A DNA stretch of 64,000 nucleotides from Castor canadensis (taxonomy: Eukaryota; Chordata; Mammalia; Rodentia; Castoridae), in assembly GCF_047511655.1 (NCBI RefSeq), contig NC_133390.1, positions 168,474,083 through 168,538,082 of the forward strand. The letters run 5' to 3'. Positions 44,421 to 56,765 of this stretch are shown here, piece after piece. Below the pieces are notes generated by a model. That model worked only from the letters and a program-made list of their open reading frames with translations, was not told where the DNA came from and did no database searches. The stretch's first letter is position 1. Each line of letters starts with the position of its first letter. Position numbers and translations under genes: made by a program.

Positions 44421-44433
44421 GCTCATCCCGAAC
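44059..44433 (-). promoter_or_regulatory. CDH22 5' leader with multiple upstream ORFs
   Basis: The minus strand shows a pyrimidine-rich tract ending CTCCTGCAG with the next base at 44433, a good splice acceptor, so this leader probably follows a non-coding first exon. Upstream ATGs are: 44426 (7-codon uORF including stop, ending at 44406), 44352 (15 codons including stop, to 44308), 44255 (38 codons including stop, to 44142) and 44147 (ATG directly followed by TGA, in the same frame as the previous one). All end before the main ATG. Such a leader would be expected to restrain translation. Transcript extent is inferred. Confidence 0.5.
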
Positions 44434-45070
44434 CTGCAGGAGAAATGAGAGACCGAGAAACAGGTGGAGGGGGTTTGAGTCCCGGAAGGCAGGCTGGTCT
44501 GCCTTGGGTCCTCTGGGAGCTGATCAAACACCTGCCATGTGACCCCCATTGTGAGACAGAGGCCTAGTGACTCTTGGGGCCCACAGTGTGTAGGCTGCCC
44601 TGCCCCCACACCCACCCTTCATCTTTCCTTCAGCCCTCAGGGCACCCTCACCCACCCTTGCACCCCTTTCTCTAGCTCCTGCTCACTGGTCCCTCTCCAG
44701 ACCCCAGACCCCCCACCCCCCCAGAGCAGGGACTCAGGAGATGCCACCTCAGTCCCTGGCTGACAATGTCTCTGGCCCAGCCCAACCCTCAGGAGTCCCC
44801 TGCCCAGGCCGACAGAAGCCCAGTAAAGCTCCCAGCCCACCCCTCAATAGCAGCAAACAAGGTCACTCCATCCCATTAGGGACTGGGGAGGCCCTGTGGT
44901 GCCTAGCACCTCCACCCTTCTGGTTCAGAGAGCACACTGGAGTCCCATGAGTGCCCTGTGTGACTTGGGCAGGATCCCACCCCCCCAAGCATGGCTTTGG
45001 TGTCTCTACATCCCCTGTCCCCTGAAAACCTTCTCTCCTGGTGAGACCAGGAGGTGTGGGACCAGGTTGT

Positions 45071-45074
<4 letters not shown>

Positions 45075-45107
<33 letters not shown>

Positions 45108-45128
45108 TGTCTGTGTGTCTGTGTGTTT
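45075..45128 (+). repeat. (GT)n microsatellite with (CTGT) extension
   Basis: An uninterrupted GT run from 45075 to about 45106, followed by CTGT variants. It lies about 640 bp from the putative splice acceptor of the leader exon. Confidence 0.95.
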
Positions 45129-47339
45129 ACAGGCACCTGTGGAAGGTGGAGGTTCTGGCGAGCCCGAAGGCTGTCTCTTGAGCATGGCCCTGGAAAACAC
45201 TGACCGTCCATAGGGAAGGACAGAGGGGAGGGGCGTTGGACGTACAGTCCCCTCCGTCCCTCTAGGCCTCACCCTGACCTAATCGGTATCAGGAGGGCCC
45301 ATTGCCCCAGCATGGCGCCCTGCTCTGCATCCCTGAGCCCTGCTGCCTCTGGGGATTGGGCTCTGACTCCCCGCGTGATGGCCCAGGCTGGCATAATGAG
45401 GCTGGAGTTTTGGGTGAGGAGAGGTGTGCTCCCAATCTTCATTTCCTGGAGCTTATGATGTCCCTGTGTGCCTCACCTCAGGAACTGTTCCCCTGGCTTG
45501 GCAGCCAGTTCCAGGACCGAAAAACCTTGTAGGGAAGTCGGGCAGGGAAAGGTACTGAAGGGGGGACTCATAAGGAGGCTAGGGAGGGGGCCAAGGGGAG
45601 ATTCCCCCAATGTTGGCAGGTACCTGGCTGTTGCTCTGCCTCCTCTCTCCCTCCTTTTCTTTTATTTCTTTGTTCACAACCCCCGCCCCGTTACACACTG
45701 GGAGTCAAACATTTGTGTCTTGCCTACTGCAATCAGGGAGACAGAAATATACTTCATTCATTCATTCGCTCATTCAACATACTTCTAAAATCATTTCTCT
45801 GTGGAAAACAGCAAGATCCAACCTGTTATTAGGAGAAAGACATGTGCTTTCTGGTTATTCATTTATCCTTTCCACAAATATTTACCATCCCTCCCTGATA
45901 CCAGTGCTGAGCACTGGGGACACAGCAATAAACAGAGTCCAGGCCCTTGACCTTCGGGTGGGGAGTTGGATGATAAAGGAGAACCCCCATGCAATTTCAG
46001 GGGGTGATAAGCATTAAGAAGAACAATAAGGCCATTAAGAAGGGGAAGAGAAAGACAGGGGGATGGAGGGTGTGATTATGGATAGGACATGATGGGGGGC
46101 GGGGGGGGGAGCTTCATGGAGGAGGTGACGTTTGGCTGAATCTGGAAGCATGAAGAAGAGACAGGCTCAAGAGTGTTTTATACAGAGGAACAGCACATGC
46201 AAAGGCCGGGGGGCTAGAATACGCCAAGGTGCGCTTGAAGTTAACGCACAGGAGGATTTGGATGTGTGGAATTTGGGGTGCTGGGGAAGATGCACACTTA
46301 GTGGAAGGCTGCCCAGGGCAAAGGCCTGCTGTCACACCCTGACTTCAGAGAGGGGCAAAGTAGAGTCCAAGAGCTGTGTGCAAAACTGCATAGGATACCA
46401 GTGCTGGAGGACAGCTTGAAACCAGAACTTGGACTTCCCTTGGCATGGGGCACTTTGGAGAATGGGAACTGGTGCCCCTGTGGGTGGATGCAGCCCACTG
46501 CTGGGGTGCACTTGGCAGGCGAGGATGCCCCTTGAACACTCTTGTCTGAGGGGTGGGGTGCAGGCCCCCATCCCTTACCTCTCCCTCCCCTATCTGGGCC
46601 TTTTACCTCCACTGCCAGGTCCTCCCTCTGGCTCTTGGCCAGGTTCCCTGGCTGACAGCCAGCTCCTCACCACTCTGCATAGCCTGCCAGGGCTGCTGTA
46701 CACTCTTGGCCTCCTCCCTCCCTCCTTTGCCTATTCTAGATGCTTTTTCTAGGGGGTGTCAACCATAGGACCCTGTCCTGATATTCAGTCTGTCTGTGAG
46801 CGGGGGTGCTGTTGTGGAGTCCTGGGGCTGCAGCCAACTCTCCTGGGACTCTCTGTGAGATGCAGGGCATGTTGGTGGCCTTCTCTGGGGCCACAGGTCA
46901 CAACCTTCTGCACAGAGCCGTTTAATCCCAGATGGGATTAAGAATTGAGCCCTGGCCGGGCACAATTAACACTGGCTTTGCCCTGTCCACTCCTTGCCTC
47001 ACCTGCTCTAGTTCATCTGTCCAATTTGGGGGTCTGTGGACGTGCACCAAGCATGTCTGCAATCACATATGTCAGTGTTGCCCACGCACACAGGTTCCTC
47101 CCTCTCCGCCTCCTTCTAGGCACAGTGAACACAGACAGGTGGAGACCTTGTCCCGGCAGGGAGGGGACGCAGGCGGTAAGCAAATTACCTCTGTTATCAT
47201 CTGAGTGTGCTTTTTCCCTTCTGAAACTCCTGTTCAAAGTTGACTGCCATGGTGGGCCGTGCTGGGAGGGGGCCTTTAAGACGCGATTGGGATGTCTGGA
47301 GGAATTAACCGTAGCCCTCTAGGGTCTGGATTGGGATGG

Positions 47340-47560
47340 TGAGCGCAGTTGTCATGAAGTGAGGCAGCCCCGTGTGGTTTTGTCTCTTGCATGTTCTTCT
47401 TGCCCTTTCTTTCACCTTCTGCCATGCTATGACACCCTCTCCAGATAAGATGCCACCACTATGTCCTTGGAGTTTTCGGCCTCCAGAACCACGACCCCAA
47501 ATAAAACTCTTTTCTTTATAAATTACCCAGTCTTGGGCACACTCTTATGGCAATAGAAAA
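47340..47560 (+). mobile_element. MaLR-type LTR 3' fragment
   Basis: 'ttctgccatgctatgacacc', 'tcggcctccagaaccacgac' and 'tttataaattacccagtctt' are 3' landmarks of MST/THE-like LTRs. It is non-coding. Confidence 0.55.
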
Positions 47561-49411
47561 ACAATTAAAGACAATGTCAGATGGTGGTAAGTGCTATGGA
47601 GAAAACAAGACAGGGGAAAGGGGAGGTGAGATTTTCCTTTTCTTCCTTTCTTCCTATCATTATGATCTTTCTATCAAATGATCATTTATACAGGAAAGGC
47701 CTTGTCATTCAGATGACATTTGAACAGAGATCTAAGGTACATAAAGAGTTGTACACAAGGAGCATTACAGTCTATGGGAACAGCAAGTGCTAAGGCCCTG
47801 AGGCCAGCACGTGTTTGATATGCAGCAGGAACATCAAGGAGCCCAGTGTTGCTGATCATCGCAGAGGCATGGAGAGAGGCGCTGAGCCTTGAGTGAGATG
47901 GGACCCTCAGGAGGGTTTGAGCAGAGGAGTGAGCTAATTTACATTTCCAAAGCTCACTCTGCCTGACTATTGATTTAAAGAAGGCATAGTAGAGCCCGGA
48001 GGGTGGGGATATTTCAGTAATGAGGACAACTAGTCCTGGTGGCTTGGACCAGGTGGGAGCGGTGTTGGTGCTATGCAGAGAGGCAGGTCACAGGATGGAT
48101 GGGTGGGTCAGAAATGGGGCAAGAGGCACAGCGGAACTGCACGTGAGCCCACCTTCAGCCTCAGCAGCAGAACTGGGGTCTCCTTCCCTGGACTGAAGGT
48201 GGCTGTGGGAGGCGCACACATGGATATCAGGGCTCAGGCGCTGCCTGCCAGCCACGTTTGAACAACGTGCATGTGGACGCGAGTTGGACATCAGTGGCTT
48301 CTCCTACCCGCCCCACATTTGTTCCCCGGCCTCCAGCAGCTCCTGTGCCTGTGGCCCAGCATGAGGGTGAGGTCCTGGTGCAGATTCCATCATGGGATTT
48401 GCACGGGAGTTAAGGGGAGACTGGGTGAAGTCGGGAGAGGTGGGCGCAGGTGGACAGGAGGGGGGCTGATTGGGGTGCTGAGGAAAAGGAGGAAGAAGAG
48501 GGGAGCAAAGGAGAGGAGGAAAGCGGGCAGCTGACACCAGTGCCTCCTAAAGCCAGGGAGAGTGCCAAAGAGAGTGCTGTGAGAAGTGGCCCTGCTGTTA
48601 GGGGGCGGCCATCTGTCCAGCTTGGCCCCAGGGTATGGCCATCAATCCCGCCTCCCCCCATGGTTCCAGTTGGTATAAGTTATACGATCACCATCCCACT
48701 AGGTGGCTTTGAATTGACCCCTGGAGCTAGCGATATGGAGATCACTGGTGGAGGTTCTTGGGGTGCACAAGCTTGACTGGTGCAGGTTCGAGGGGCGCTG
48801 GGAGGAGAGAAGGTGGCATGTGTGGGATGACAGCCTCTCTTGGGATTTGGGGAGGTTCATCAGCCTACTTCCCCTCCCAGGCATGGGCCAACCACAGTGG
48901 CTGCCTAAGCAGGACTCAAGAGCCCTGCTAGGCCAGGGACTGGCCCTCTGGTTGTGGGAACATGGGCAGGTCCAGAGACAGGGGGGGATGGGCTGTGCAG
49001 GCTCCAGGGGATCTGGCCAGCAGCTCTTGGGAGAGGTGCTAAAGCGCTTCCATGTGCCCTACAACCATACCACACAGAGGTCCCAGCTACCAGCCCTGGG
49101 AGTGGGCCAGATGTGATCCCTGTGGTAGAAATATTCATTCTGCAAACCCTCTGGAACATTCCCTAATGAGCCAGAAAGGGGTCAGATATCCCTGGAAGGA
49201 TGAAAACATAGGCTACATCTCCCTCCCTCAGGGAGTATCCCACCTAGGGCTGGGAACATTCACCCACCATTTACAGAGCACCTTATGTATGCCCCTTCCT
49301 CATTTATCTATCCAGTAACACATATTAAATGCCTACTGTGAGCCAAGCACTGTAGATTAAATGCACATTACCATAGATGAGTAGGAAAGACCAATGTTTA
49401 AAACACACATG

Positions 49412-49433
49412 CACACACACACACACACACACA
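49412..49433 (+). repeat. (CA)n microsatellite
   Basis: About 11 CA units followed by degenerate acacagacac, immediately before a SINE. Confidence 0.9.
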
Positions 49434-49484
49434 AAGACAACACACAGACACAAATGAACAAAAAAAAAAACCAATCTCAACTAG

Positions 49485-49800
49485 GGCTGGATTCAGTGGC
49501 TTATACAGTAATCCCAGCTACTGAGGAGGCTGAGATCAGGAGGCTTGTTGTTCAAGATCAGCCTGGGCAAATAGTTCACAAGACCCCATGTCAACCCATT
49601 AAAAAGCTGAGCACCTCAGCTGCGTAGGAAGCGTAGCTAGGAGGATCCCCAGGCTGGTTCCGGGCACAAATTTGAGACCCTATCTCAAAAATAGCTGATG
49701 CATAAGAGTCTGAGAGAGTGACTCAAGTGGTAGAGTGCCTGCTTAGCAAGCACAAGGTCCTGAGTTCAAACACCAGTACTGCTCACCTCCCCCAAAAAAG
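49485..49800 (+). mobile_element. Composite B1/ID-like SINE (long form)
   Basis: 'ggctggattcagtggcttat', 'cagctactgaggaggctgag', then a second 7SL-like part, then 'agagtgactcaagtggtaga', 'gcctgcttagcaagcacaag' and 'gtcctgagttcaaacaccag', with a C/A-rich tail. Confidence 0.75.
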
Positions 49801-51029
49801 AAGCCCTAACAATAAAGCATGGAAAATGGAAAGTATAAGGAACTCAGGTCTAGCTGGGTAATGAGGGGGGGAGGAGGAGGGGCATGGGAGGGAGATGAGG
49901 TAGGAAATTAGGGGAAGAGAGAACATGAACAGAGACGTCCTTAGGACACGGATGGGAACAGTGTGGTCTAGCTGGGTTCCCACCCTTCTTTCTTGTTTCA
50001 GTTTCATTTCAATATCCACCCTTAGCCAGGCCATGTGCTCAGTCTCTAACAGTGACTAAACCAGCAAGAGCTGTTTCCCCTTTCCCCACCAGTAATTGGT
50101 TTTGAAAGTATCACGTGACAGACTTCTGATCAACGAAATACAAAGGGCTGTCTTCTGGGAAGCTTCTTGGAAAATATTTTTACTCTTAAAAAAGAGATGC
50201 CTCAAGGAGAGACTTTTTTTTTTTCTGCATGTGGGAATAGGAAATGGCTGGAGCAACAGCAGCCATTCTGGGATAATTAAGGGAACAATTCCAAGAGGCC
50301 AAAGAGACCTATTAAGGAAAGATGGAATAATGTGTGTTCCATCAATAATGATATTATTAATGAACCACTGAACTAACATGCCCTGGGTTTTGAATCTAGT
50401 TCCAGACCCTACTTCTTCCATAGTCTGAACTCCCTCAGATCTCTCTAGCCAAGTCTACCTCGGCAATTTGGTGCCAGCTGTCATGGTAAGCTTCTGAATG
50501 ACAAAAAATATGCCTAGTCCTTCTAGAGCCAAGCACAGAGCTGGGGCCTGGGAGGGACTCAGGAGAGACAGACTTCAGGGTCTGCTCAGGCAATGAGACT
50601 CTCGGAGGTGTTCCCGCCTCTGCTGGCTTCCTGTGGCTCTGCCTACGCTCAGAGTATCACTGCCATGTCTGTCCTTCTGCAGTCTGGGGTAGGTGGCCAG
50701 CACATCCTGTCTGGATTTCTCAATGCCTGGCACTGTCCCTGCTGAGGCTAAGATGCCAGCTTGGTGGCTCCTGGCTCTACTTTGTCATCTGGCTGTCTCC
50801 CCGGGGACAGAGGAAGGGCTTCTCTTACCGGCCCCACATTGGTTCTCCAGACTCTCATTCTGCCAAGACCAAGAAGGGCTGGGCACAGTGACCTCCAAGC
50901 AGGATAAAGCAGAGTTGGCACGGTGCAGCCCAGGGCTGCTAACCTGCCTCCTCCCCAAGGCTGCTGACTTCTCCCAGCCCTGGTCTCTGGGGCACATTTG
51001 AACACTTAGGGGTTCTGAAGCCAGGTGGC

Positions 51030-51170
51030 ACAAAGTCAGACTAGGGTCTAAGTTCCAGCTTTGTTATTTCACTGTACCTTGGTCATTGCTCCATTTCTCT
51101 GAGTCTCAGTTTTCCCATCTGAAAAACAGGGTAGTGTAAGGGCCAGTGTAAGGAATGAGTGACACGATGC
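51030..51170 (+). repeat. MIR-like SINE
   Basis: 'ttatttcactgtaccttggt', 'ctctgagtctcagttttccc' and 'atctgaaaaacagggtagtg'. Confidence 0.55.
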
Positions 51171-52374
51171 ATGGCAAATGTCACCATTGTTTCTGGTCAC
51201 TTGTCAGGTACTCCTGGGCCCCTACTGTGTACTAAGATCCTGGGCAGGTAAAGGGGTTCAGAGACATTGTCGTTTCTTTATTCACACGTATGTTTATTAA
51301 ATGACTGCTAGCTGGGCCTGCGGTGCGGTGTGTGAGTGCCTGGGAGGGTGGAGATGGCCCAGGGTCAGGCAGCTGCCTGCTCCTCTGGAGGAGAGGACCC
51401 AGGAGGAGGTAGTTCATTCATTTGCCCATTCATTCGTTCACTCCCTCCTTCCACCTGGCATGCCCAGATGGCATGTGTCCTCTCTCCATGCCTGCCTGGC
51501 TCCCAGGGCTGCCAGGGGGAGCTGTGCCTGGCAGCCTGGCTCCTATCTGCCCCGTCTGAATCCCAAGGGTACCGTGCCCACTGGATCCTGGGCCCAGAGC
51601 GCTCTATGCTTGGCTGATGTCTACTCTCGGGGGAGTGGGGGATTTATTTCTACCAGCTTAGTGCTCTCCCTCCGGGCCAGAATTGACCTCGATGTAAGGC
51701 AGAAGAAATGCCGAGGTATATGGAGGGCTGCCAGGTCGCCGCTGCCCTCTCAGCGCCCCCGCCCCCAGGTGGAAGGTGCAGTGGAGCCGTGAACAAGGAG
51801 CCAGCCAATCAGCATCTCGGTGCCCTGCGACACACAGAGCACACGTGTGCCTGAGCACACAGGCATGCAGAGGTGACATGCATGTGCAAGTGCAGACATG
51901 GTATCCCAGCCTCTGAGACCGCTCCCTGCACACAGTAGGCACTCAGTAGGTGCAGAGTGAGTTCCTGGGTGAGGTCAGCTCTGTGCGGCTGACAGAGCAG
52001 GATGCACATGTGTGGCTAGGCGTGTGCATCTCTGGTGTGTTAGTGTTTGTGTGTGGGGATCAGGGCTGCCGGAGTTTCCGGGCTTGGTAGGAAGGTGAGA
52101 GACGGGAGGGGGAGGATCGGAGCTGGGGTCTGCCACGCCCGTACACAGGCACCACATCTGATCTGCAAAGGCTGACTCGGGGTGCCCAGGCACTCCTGGT
52201 CTGTGCCAAGCTTGTGCCAGCCGCGCCGTCAGGAAGCCCAGCCGAGCTGGATGGTTCTGTTCATAGCATTCCCGGTCCTTTCTCCAGACTCAGGCAGAAG
52301 CTGTTCATCACATTTTAGGGTATTGGAGGGCTTGGGCGCTCAGCGACTCCACACACGGTCTTTTGATGTGGGTC

Positions 52375-52510
52375 GTGTTATTTGTGCTGAGGAAACTGAG
52401 GCACAAGCGGGTTCTGTGACTTGCCCAAGGTCACACCACTGATTTGCTTCGGAGTCTGGATTTGAACTCTGATCTGTCAGCTCCAAAGCACAGACCTTTA
52501 GCCACCACAT
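52375..52510 (-). repeat. MIR-like SINE, reverse orientation
   Basis: 'gaggaaactgaggcacaagc', 'cttgcccaaggtcacaccac' and 'gtctggatttgaactctgat' in reverse MIR order. Confidence 0.65.
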
Positions 52511-52584
52511 GCGTGGCTACTCAGGGCTGGCTTGATCTACATTACTGTTTCTGCTTCATTTCCTGGGCCTTCTCCCTGGGCACA

Positions 52585-52995
52585 TGGACCTAACTGTTAC
52601 AGTCTGGATCTGACACGTCCCTCGAAGCCCACGTGTTGCAGACTTTGTTCCTAATGGTGCAGGGCTCAAAGGTGGAGCCCTTGGGAGGGGATTGGATCCT
52701 GAGGGCTCTGACCTCATCGGTGCATAAACCCTGTGAGGGATTCGTGATTTGATAGAATAAGTGGGGAGTGTGGAAACTTCAGGGGGTATTTTGTCTCTGA
52801 TCCCTTTCTCTCCACCCCCACCCTGTGAGCTGTGAGCAGCTTTGCTCCCCAACACTATCCTACCATGGCCCTAAAACCAGATGACGCCAGCTGATCATGG
52901 ACTGAGACCTTTGAAACCATGGGCTAAAAATAAGTACTTCCTCCTTTCAGTTGATTTTTCTCATGTGTTTTGTCACAGCCGCAGAAAGCAAACAC
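52585..52995 (+). mobile_element. Old LTR-like relic
   Basis: Landmarks are 'aggggattggatcctgaggg', 'ctctgacctcatcggtgcat', 'tgatcatggactgagacctt', 'tgaaaccatgggctaaaaat' and 'gtgttttgtcacagccgcag'. The order matches a class of MaLR/ERVL-like LTRs seen repeatedly in mammals. It is non-coding. Confidence 0.5.
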
Positions 52996-53009
52996 ACAGC
53001 TGACTCTTT

Positions 53010-53170
53010 CTGACTTTCCTACCTCTGGGCCTTTGCTCCTGCTGTCCCCTCCATCAGGAATGCTGTATGGTCTCCTGTTACCTCACATCCAACCCTGACC
53101 CAGCTTTCAGGGCCAGCCCAACTGCCCTCTCTATCATGTACTCTCTCTGTCTTCTGCCCCAGCACAGGGA
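53010..53170 (+). repeat. L2-like LINE fragment
   Basis: 'cctctgggcctttgctcctg' and 'cccctccatcaggaatgctg' are L2-like. Confidence 0.4.
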
Positions 53171-54529
53171 CCCCACATTCATCTGAGTCCAGGGCTCCAC
53201 ACCTGGCTCTCCCTTGTCTGGGTGTCAGCACTGGCCTGCTGGCTGCAGGTGACTCTGGGTGGGGCTCAGAGCCGGCACTGGGCACATGTGAGGGCCTCAG
53301 GGCCCATGGACTGAAGCACTCAACCCCTGCAGGGCTGCCTGGTTGCTGCCACGCCTCCTTCCCAGCCTGCCCTTCTATGCTATCATTTCCTTCTGCCTGT
53401 TCCATTTATTGATTCATCAAATATTTATTAAGCACCTACTGCAAGCTGGGCTTGTGCTGGAGGCTAAGGAGTGAGTGGGTCAGGCATGGTCAGTGTACCC
53501 ATGGCCGTGCATTGTGTATGTGTGTGTGTGTACACATGTGTGCGTGCAGATGGATATGTCCCTCACCAATCCAACAGTCTCACACACAAATATACAATTA
53601 CCAACTGGGTCAAGTTCTGGGGACACAGCCCCACTGGGGATTGGCAGGGGCAGTCAGGGGACAGTTCCTTGGAAAGGGATACACTCAGGCACATGTGAGA
53701 AATGTCAAGAGCTGGAAGGTCAGAGCCAGAGCCTGGGCAAGGGGGTCTGGGGAAATCGCCTAGGAGGCACTGGAGAGGTTGGATTTGGGCAAAGGGGAAG
53801 CAGGGAAGCGTTTTTTAGCAGAGGAGATGTGGCCAAGTGTGGGATTCTAGAGGTCGTGGTGCTGGACGCTTGAAGAACAAGGTCTGGCTGCACAATGCTG
53901 GACGCAAGAACTGGTGAGGAGGCAGTGGCAGGGGCGGGGGAGACAGTGGTGGTGGCTCAGACCAGGGAGGCCCTTGTGGGATGGAGAAAAGGTGACAGCT
54001 TTGAAATATCTAGGGAGCAAAATGGAGCAGACTTGGTGATGGATGGAACGTAGGGGGCGAGGGAGGGTGAGGCATCACAAATGACTTCCCGATTTTATTT
54101 TTGTGTTTGCTGACATTTATCGATCACCAACTAAGAGCCAGGCACTGTTCTAGCCTTATGTGCATTACCTTGTTTATTCTTCATAATGACACCATAAAGT
54201 AAGTGATTGTCGTCCCCTTCTCCAGCTCATCTCGCTCCAGTAAGGATGCTGTGGCAATGACACCCAGAGGGATTCGTCCCAGGCTCTGCTCCTTTAGGGA
54301 ACAGCCTTGGCAGATCGACAGGACAGAGAAGGAAGGAAAGCACGCAGGTGGCACACACAAAACTGATTATGATTCTTGAGAACATTCGTGGAGGTTTACT
54401 ATGTGCCAGACACCTCACCATCCAATTAGCTAATAATAAGCGGTGACACCAAGTTCCATGAGGGACACTTTACGGCAACATGATTGAATCTGCACCACAG
54501 CTCTCTTTAAAATTTCTATTACAGAAGAA

Positions 54530-54620
54530 GGGATAGTGGCTCAGAGAGGTTGGGTGACTCGCCCAAGGTCACACAGCTAGTTAGTAGCTGACCTAGAATT
54601 CAAATAGGCTGTGACTGGAG
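54530..54620 (-). repeat. MIR-like SINE, reverse orientation
   Basis: 'gtggctcagagaggttgggt', 'gactcgcccaaggtcacaca' and 'gctagttagtagctgaccta'. Confidence 0.65.
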
Positions 54621-54879
54621 AAGGGGAATGAAGATAGGCCCAGAGGCTGCTGGGAAGGACAGGACTGCATTTGGCTCTGAGCACGAATCGTGTCTTCCTC
54701 TGACAATCCCTTAGCGTGACTTGCCCTAGGCCTGAGTCCTTACTCCAGATCTGACCTCCCGTGTGAGTTAGACACACACGCTCACACACACTCCTTAGCC
54801 GGCCACCGCTCACCTGCCCTCCATCCCAGGTGCCCACCCCGCCCCCGCCCTGCCCGTGTGCCGGTGCCGCAGGCAGAGC

Positions 54880-55200
54880 GGCTGTACATCATGTTGACAG
54901 TAGAAATTACATCCCGGGCTGCTGTTTTACACCGCGCCCTGTCAGAACTCACCGCAGCCCAGTGATCAGGACAAATTGAATACCATCCTGGCCGTGTCAA
55001 TATTTATTCCATTTTACAAACCCGGCCGGATGGGGGGCTGGGCCTGTCATGGTGCCAGCTGAGCAGAGCCCCAGGAGGCCCTGCCGCCTCTGGCAGGGGA
55101 GAGCCTGGCTCTCCTCCCCTCTGCCTCCTCCTGGACTTTTCGTAATCAGTTAAAATTGTGAAATTCAGCCTTGATACTGAAAACTGCACAGATCAAAAAT
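54880..55200. promoter_or_regulatory. AT-rich unique block, candidate enhancer
   Basis: 'gctgtacatcatgttgacag', 'tagaaattacatcccgggct', 'gacaaattgaataccatcct', 'gtgtcaatatttattccatt' (forkhead, GTAAATATTGAC-like in reverse) and 'cgtaatcagttaaaattgtg'. It is repeat-free with retained CpGs ('acaccgcgccctg'). Confidence 0.4.
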
Positions 55201-55560
55201 GCACAGTGTAACCAATATTCAGAACAAACCAACGCATCCACCCTTCGGTCAAAATGCTGAAAACTGCCCTCAGAAGCCTCATCGTGCCCTTTCTGACTTC
55301 ACACACTGGGTCCCTGTCCTGACTTTCTTTATTGGTCCCACCTCACTGGGCACTCCTATACATCTTAGTGTTTTGTGTTGTTGTTTTGCTTGTTTTTGAC
55401 CTTTATGTAAATGGACTCCTACTGTATACATGCTTTTGCCACTTGCCTCTTTTTCTCCACATTGTTTATGAGACTCGTATTTGCTCTGGAATGAGTTCCT
55501 CTTCACTGCTGTCTCGTACTCCACAACATGAATATGTCACAGGTCATCAACCCATTCCAT
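55200..55560 (-). mobile_element. Old L1-like fragment, reverse orientation
   Basis: 'atgtaaatggactcctactg', 'ggaatgagttcctcttcact' and 'cgtactccacaacatgaata' resemble the reverse of an old L1 3' region. The identification is tentative. Confidence 0.4.
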
Positions 55561-56659
55561 CCATCTGCCCCTTTTCCTCTTCTTCCAACTTTTTTCCTGC
55601 TCTTCCTTGTGGCTGGTCTCTTCCTTCCCTTCTATCTTCTCCCTCTGTCCCACCCTCCTTGGCTGTCTGTCTCAAATTCTGTCTGCTATCTTTAGGAGCT
55701 AACCACACACTTGCATCACACACACAGTTGGTTCCAGTGACTCCATCTCACCAGGATCCTGGATGCTCCCTCTGGGGATCTCCCTCCCTCGCTCCCTCCT
55801 GGAATATGTGCCTCCAGCCAGAGAATGCTCCCCTGGAGACAGACAGGATATGTGACACAGCAGGGTTCCTTGCCCCTCACACAGAAGGGAGACACCTTAC
55901 CTCCCCCTGTGATCCAATGGTGAGACCGAGCTCTCTGTACTGGAGAGAAAGTGGAGGTGATCTGAGTGGCCCTGTAGCCATTGCAGGAAGCAGGGCTGAG
56001 GAGGGCAGGGTTAGAGTCTGGCCAGACGGGGGTGGAGCCCCAGCCTTAGCTGTCACTCAAGGTCTCGTGGAGCACCTGTGTGTGTTTGTGGGGTGGGGAG
56101 CTAGCATGAGGTCTCAACTGGGCTGAGACAGAGGAGACATCCTAGAAGTCACTAGGGAGCCGATACCCCTGGAGCATGTGTGACACGTTCCACCCCCAGC
56201 CCCCTTGGTCACGCCTCTGGAGCTACACTGATGAGGCATGTATTCTGGGTAGTTAATTTTTATTGCAACACGAGCAGATGACATTAAGAAATCTGTCCCT
56301 TTGTGATTCGGAAGAAAGTTCTCCAAGCTGGGGAGGTTGGCTTTGATCTCACCATGCTGGATAACCTTGGGCAAACCCCTGCCTTCTCTGGATTGAGGTC
56401 AAACATGGTTCCCAGGGCTCATGCTGGTGACATAACAGGGGGCTTACTGGGAATATAAGGCACATCCCCTTGCCTCTGGAGCATCTGACTCTGTAACGTT
56501 GCTGACACTATTGACAGGCGTGGAACAGCACCAGAGCTTTCTATGTGCCAGAACTTGTGCCTCTGACCAGTTACAAATCTGAGGCTGCACTTCATTGACC
56601 ATTGTGCTGAGCTCCCTACACTGGCTTCCTGGTGCAAACTGTGCCATGATCGATTTTAT

Positions 56660-56765
56660 CGTCATTGTTATATTTTGGATGAAGAAACTGGGGCACAAAG
56701 AGGTGAAGTCACTTGTCCAAAGTGACAGCCAGCCAGGAAGTAGGGAAGCCAAGACTTGAAGGAGG
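56660..56765 (-). repeat. MIR-like SINE, reverse orientation
   Basis: 'tggatgaagaaactggggca', 'caaagaggtgaagtcacttg' and 'tccaaagtgacagccagcca'. Confidence 0.6.

Larger units (their letters stand above)
297..44433 (-). other. CDH22: CDH22 locus (5' half): type II classical cadherin gene, leader plus coding exons 1-7
   Basis: Seven minus-strand coding exons join in frame into 475 complete codons. They contain a signal peptide, an RVKR convertase site, a mature GWVW start with the two adhesive tryptophans of type II cadherins, and repeated calcium-binding motifs (LDRE, DINDSEP, DVNDNPP, DVDEPP). Several lengths (295, 120, 168, 254, 137 bp) are ones I recall as typical of classical type II cadherin genes. 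From memory the sequence matches human CDH22, a cadherin expressed in brain and pituitary, almost residue for residue. Human CDH22 is about 828 residues, so the end of EC4, EC5, the membrane span and the cytoplasmic catenin-binding region must lie left of position 1. Introns in transcription order are about 8.6, 11.9, 9.5, 3.9, 2.4 and 6.1 kb. Positions 1-296 are the start of the next intron and show no other feature. Confidence 0.93.

Noticed and set aside
47013..47322. Possible unannotated exon around 47.0-47.3 kb
   Set aside because: Open frames exist on both strands but none has matching splice sites, a domain or codon bias. The next 200 bp are LTR-derived.
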